Source: Deinococcus sp. YIM 134068
GTDB taxonomy: Bacteria; Deinococcota; Deinococci; Deinococcales; Deinococcaceae
Direction of reading: 5' to 3'
Length of the DNA stretch: 48,525 nucleotides
NCBI RefSeq assembly: GCF_036543075.1
Contig: NZ_JAZHPF010000024.1
Span: forward strand, 1-48,525
Part shown: positions 44,960 through 48,525 of the stretch, piece after piece
Layout of the letters: every line of letters starts with the position of its first letter
Numbering within the stretch: the stretch's first letter is position 1
The notes under the pieces: model-generated
Told to the model about the DNA's origin: nothing
What the model saw: the letters and a program-made list of their open reading frames with translations, nothing else
Databases searched by the model: none
Translations under genes and position numbers: made by a program

Positions 44960-45042
44960 ACGGTCGAGGGGTCAAGGCGTCGAGGCGTCGAGATGTGGAA
45001 AGGCGGTCCCTCGACCTCTCGACCTCCCGACCTCCCGACTCC
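44960..45042. repeat. self-complementary short-word repeat between thrC and thrB
   Basis: GTCGAGG-type words (44963-44992) face CTCGACC-type words (45009-45040), each repeated three to four times with eight- to ten-base period, so the block can form an imperfect long hairpin. It separates two genes expected to be cotranscribed. Confidence 0.6.
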
Positions 45043-45065
45043 CCTCACCCACGGCCCACCTCCCG

Positions 45066-46103
<1,038 letters not shown>

Positions 46104-46262
46104 GGGCGCTCCTTCGTGCCGCTCGGGGCGGCGTAGCCCGCCCATGCTAGCGGGGTCGGTCGCGTAAGGCTCCCAGGGGTCAAGACAGGGCGCGCCCATC
46201 AGCCCCGCGTCAGAGATGAGCCGCCTTCCGCCCCTTTCGCACCTCATCCTTAAATGGGATTG

Positions 46263-46348
46263 GGGGGACCTGCACCCCGTCTTGGGTCCCCCTTGAGAAG
46301 GTACGATGGCACACACTAGGCGGGGGGCGCGGGTCTCATTGTGCCATC
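46263..46348 (+). other. two inverted repeats upstream of the glsB-like gene
   Basis: GGGGGACC (46263-46270) pairs with GGTCCCCC (46285-46292), and GATGGCACA (46305-46313) pairs with TGTGCCATC (46340-46348, 26-base loop). The second would lie in the 5' untranslated region. No T-run follows, so the roles are unknown. Confidence 0.45.
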
Positions 46349-46394
46349 ACAACGAGAGGGCTTCGTTGAAACTCACCGTCCTGGAGGTCAAATC

Positions 46395-46664
46395 ATGGGA
46401 TTCATCATCACCATCCTGGTAGGGGCGCTCTGCGGCTGGCTCGCGAGCCTGATCATGAAGACCGACGCCCAGCAGGGGGCCGTCGCCAACATCCTGATCG
46501 GTATCGTCGGCGCACTCCTCGCGCAGTTCCTCTTCGGCAACCTTCTCAACATCGGCGGCGCGGCGGCGGCGGGTGGCGGCTTCAGCTTCTGGAGCATCAT
46601 CTGGGGCGTGGTCGGCAGCATCATCCTCATCGCCGTCCTCAAGGCGCTCAAGGTCTTGCGCTAG
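46395..46664 (+). CDS. GlsB/YeaQ/YmgE-family stress membrane protein
   Basis: 89 residues with three membrane segments (about 3-22, 30-50 and 65-85), and the GWLASLIMK and [18 protein letters not shown] blocks of the transglycosylase-associated/GlsB family. An Ala/Gly-rich stretch (about 54-63) links segments two and three. These proteins sit in the inner membrane and are often stress-induced; the mechanism is unknown. GGAGG lies about seven bases before ATG 46395; a longer frame from 46341 is not supported by a ribosome site. Confidence 0.9.
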   Translation: MGFIITILVGALCGWLASLIMKTDAQQGAVANILIGIVGALLAQFLFGNLLNIGGAAAAGGGFSFWSIIWGVVGSIILIAVLKALKVLR

Positions 46665-46684
46665 CTCTAGCGTTCACCGAAAGG

Positions 46685-46715
46685 CCGGGCCTCCACGTGG
46701 GGTCCGGTTCTTCTT
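46685..46715 (+). terminator. rho-independent terminator
   Basis: CCGGGCCTC-CACGT-GGGGTCCGG (9-bp stem with two G-T pairs), followed by TTCTTCTT. Confidence 0.7.
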
Positions 46716-46735
46716 GGTCTGCCCTGGCCTCCTGT

Positions 46736-46765
46736 TTGTCGCGTCCCCCGCCCGTGTGCTACCTT
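46736..46765 (+). promoter_or_regulatory. rpmB promoter
   Basis: TTGTCG (46736-46741), 18 bases, TACCTT (46760-46765). It gives a leader of about 105 bases before the rpmB ATG. Confidence 0.6.
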
Positions 46766-46875
46766 TGGAAGGCTTGCCTGACCCCGCCCGGCGCGGCAGC
46801 CCGTTCCCGGTGTCCACCGTGCCGGACGAACGCCCCCGGCAGATTTCCGGGTCAGGCTCAAGAAGGAGTGCGAAC

Positions 46876-47091
<216 letters not shown>

Positions 47092-47114
47092 GGCCTCAGA
47101 GACCCAGAGAGAAA

Positions 47115-47150
47115 CGCCCCTGTCCCAAGCGGATGGGGGCGACTTCTTTT
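47115..47150 (+). terminator. rho-independent terminator after rpmB
   Basis: CGCCCC (47115-47120) with inner TCC pairs with GGA and GGGGCG (to 47141), followed by ACTTCTTTT. Confidence 0.75.
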
Positions 47151-47161
47151 GAGCGTGATCC

Positions 47162-47205
47162 GGCTGAGTGTTTTCGCTGATTGCTGACGGCTGAGAGCTG
47201 ACCGC
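47162..47205. repeat. degenerate GCTGA-type repeat
   Basis: GCTGAGTG, GCTGATTG, CTGACGG, CTGAGAG and CTGACCG follow each other with a seven- to eight-base period, a loose version of the array at 18933-18981. Confidence 0.5.
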
Positions 47206-47213
47206 TCTGTGCC

Positions 47214-47735
47214 CTACACCTTTCTCTCCCGCCCGCTCACGAAGCTGGCGACGAGCAGCAGCAACGTCCCCACCACCACGCACGAGTCGGCGATGTTGAA
47301 GATGGGGAAGTCGCCCGCGCCGAGCGCACGGGTGATGGCGCTCAGCGGCGGCGCGTGCAGCATGTCCGTTACCCTGCCCTGCCGCAACCCGTCGATGGTG
47401 TTCCCGATGGCCCCTGCGGCGATCATGCTCAGGACGACGGTGAGGAAGCGGTTCTGCGGGCGCACCATCACGTAGACGAGCAGCCCGACCCCCACCATTA
47501 GGCGCGCAATGGCGAGCGGCACGGCGGACCCCGAGAAGAGGCTCCACGCCGCCCCCGTGTTGAAGGTGAGCTGCCAGTCCAGTAGCCCCGGCAGAAAAGG
47601 AATGGGTGCCGCCCCGTATGTCAGGTTGGCGAGTGCCCACGCCTTAAGGGCCTGATCGGCAGCGACGAGGACGGCGGCGATGAGCAGCGGCACCCAGACG
47701 GGCAGGGCGCGCGTGTGGTCGAGCAGGGTCGGCAC
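47214..47735 (-). CDS. lspA: lipoprotein signal peptidase (signal peptidase II)
   Basis: 173 residues with four membrane segments. [12 protein letters not shown] (about 59-70), [19 protein letters not shown] (catalytic Asp pair region) and [14 protein letters not shown] (second catalytic Asp) identify LspA, the aspartic protease that removes signal peptides from prolipoproteins. GTG 47735 lies seven bases after a TATACT box. The C terminus ends in a short basic tail. Confidence 0.96.
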   Translation of the reverse strand: MPTLLDHTRALPVWVPLLIAAVLVAADQALKAWALANLTYGAAPIPFLPGLLDWQLTFNTGAAWSLFSGSAVPLAIARLMVGVGLLVYVMVRPQNRFLTVVLSMIAAGAIGNTIDGLRQGRVTDMLHAPPLSAITRALGAGDFPIFNIADSCVVVGTLLLLVASFVSGRERKV

Positions 47736-47742
47736 GCCGCGC

Positions 47743-47748
47743 AGTATA
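47743..47748 (-). promoter_or_regulatory. -10 box, leaderless layout
   Basis: TATACT on the minus strand, seven bases before GTG 47735. Confidence 0.6.
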
Positions 47749-47821
47749 TGGAGTGCCCGCGAACGGCGGAGGTCAACACCCCGCCACCTCCCCCGTCACT
47801 ATTGTCTGCCCGTGAGCCGCC

Positions 47822-47827
47822 GACACT
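47822..47827 (+). promoter_or_regulatory. -10-like box before luxS
   Basis: GACACT, then GGGGAC and ATG 47834. The GGGGA could also act as a ribosome site, so leaderless status is open. Confidence 0.4.
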
Positions 47828-47833
47828 GGGGAC

Positions 47834-48301
47834 ATGGCGAACGTGGAATCCTTCGACCTCGATCACACCAGAGTTCACGCCCCCTACGTGCGGCTGGCGG
47901 GCGTGAAGACCACCCCGCGCGGCGACCGCATCAGCAAGTACGACCTGCGCCTGCTCCAGCCCAATCAGGCGGCCATCGACCCTGCCGCCCTCCACACCCT
48001 CGAACACCTCCTGGCGGGCTACCTGCGCGACCACCTGACGGACGTGGTGGACGTGTCCCCGATGGGCTGCCGCACCGGCATGTATATGGCCGTCATCGGC
48101 GAGCCGGACGAACAGGGTGTGCTACGCGCCTTCGAGGCTGCCTTGCGCGACACCGAGGCCCACGACCGCCCCATCCCCGGCGTGAGCGAATTGGAATGCG
48201 GCAACTACCGCGACCATGACCTGGAGGCCGCCCGCCGACACGCCCGCAACGCCATTGCCCAGGGTCTCAAGGTGCAGGAGACAGTCTTGCTCGAACGCTG
48301 A
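47834..48301 (+). CDS. luxS: S-ribosylhomocysteine lyase
   Basis: 155 residues. Metal ligands His54 and His58 in HTLEH (with Glu57) and Cys122 in CGNYRDH, and the catalytic Cys79 in MGCRTG, are all present. It splits S-ribosylhomocysteine into homocysteine and the AI-2 precursor in the activated methyl cycle. The mtnN/pfs partner gene is not adjacent. It is divergent from lspA and is followed by a hairpin at 48318-48344. Confidence 0.97.
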   Translation: MANVESFDLDHTRVHAPYVRLAGVKTTPRGDRISKYDLRLLQPNQAAIDPAALHTLEHLLAGYLRDHLTDVVDVSPMGCRTGMYMAVIGEPDEQGVLRAFEAALRDTEAHDRPIPGVSELECGNYRDHDLEAARRHARNAIAQGLKVQETVLLER

Positions 48302-48317
48302 GGCGGCGCAGACTCAA

Positions 48318-48344
48318 CCCCGGCCTCTCGCTGAGGAGCCGGGG
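48318..48344 (+). terminator. hairpin after luxS, probable terminator
   Basis: CCCCGGC (48318-48324) pairs with GCCGGGG (48338-48344), with an inner CTC/GAG. The following bases (TGCTGCATTCCT) lack a strong T-run. Confidence 0.55.
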
Positions 48345-48379
48345 TGCTGCATTCCTCAAGAGAGACGGCTTCAGGGGTG

Positions 48380-48429
<50 letters not shown>

Positions 48430-48513
48430 CGGAGCATGACAAGCGAAGAGGTGTGCGAGAAATAGCGTTGTTCACGCCCAGGTTCTGCGGAGCCTGGGTG
48501 TGTGAAGAGGAAG

Positions 48514-48525
48514 GGTCAAGATAGC
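48514..48525 (+). rRNA. rrl: 23S rRNA, 5' end only
   Basis: The window ends in GGTCAAGATAGC, which matches the start of Deinococcus 23S rRNA (GGTCAAGATAGT...) as remembered. No 16S gene or tRNA spacer precedes it; instead luxS lies 210 bases upstream and a consensus promoter is in between, fitting the separate 23S-5S operons of Deinococcus-Thermus. Only 12 bases are visible, so the call rests on this match plus the promoter context. Confidence 0.65.

Overview
The window reads as about 48.5 kb of a Deinococcus chromosome. It is very GC-rich, it carries a clear ddrC (a Deinococcus-specific damage-response gene) behind a palindrome of the radiation/desiccation response motif type, and many genes have a TANNNT -10 box placed 5-7 bases before the start codon, the leaderless layout known from Deinococcus. 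It also ends where a 23S rRNA gene with its own promoter appears to begin, consistent with unlinked 16S and 23S genes in Deinococcus-Thermus.

Layout. 1-1960 is an AT-rich accessory stretch with a doubtful ORF and a secreted-protein gene broken by a frameshift at a (GA)4 run. 1962-4174 holds a two-domain siroheme-decarboxylase-like (AhbA/AhbB) gene, a stand-alone Lrp-type RAM domain, and a small two-gene cassette whose second gene has an in-frame amber codon. 4184-8250 holds lptG/lptF, ddrC, a mini zinc-ribbon gene and a uracil-DNA-glycosylase-like gene. 8268-11859 holds transketolase with a complex upstream region (two promoters, candidate small RNA), a tandem GNAT gene behind a 21-codon leader ORF, and a small conserved gene. 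11912-16574 is a six-gene minus-strand operon: ECF sigma, anti-sigma, RseB-like exported protein, DUF1800, DUF1501 and a CxxCH protein.

16856-26626 starts with a DtxR-type regulator and continues as the late cobalamin pathway: cobS, cobC, a cobalamin riboswitch, btuF-like, cobO, cbiB, cobD, an SDR of unknown role, cobQ, cobU and cobT, most joined by start/stop overlaps. No corrin-ring genes are present, so the set fits salvage or nucleotide-loop assembly. 26676-29982 has a PAS-PAS-GGDEF-EAL protein, a small gene and trpF, followed by an intergenic cluster of five DnaA boxes (29992-30160).

30183-43984 carries mostly single housekeeping or accessory genes: a PGM-like metalloenzyme, nitrilase-family hydrolase, GNAT, S66 peptidase, metallophosphoesterase, DNA polymerase III delta-prime, MBL hydrolase, an ltrA gene interrupted by an in-frame TGA, a DUF2270-like membrane protein, a CDP-alcohol phosphatidyltransferase operon, an APH(3')-like kinase and an MMPL transporter. 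44012-48301 holds thrB, thrC, a GlsB-type membrane protein, rpmB, lspA and luxS. The last 150 bases hold a strong promoter and the first bases of 23S rRNA. Short-word, partly self-complementary repeats fill many intergenic gaps.
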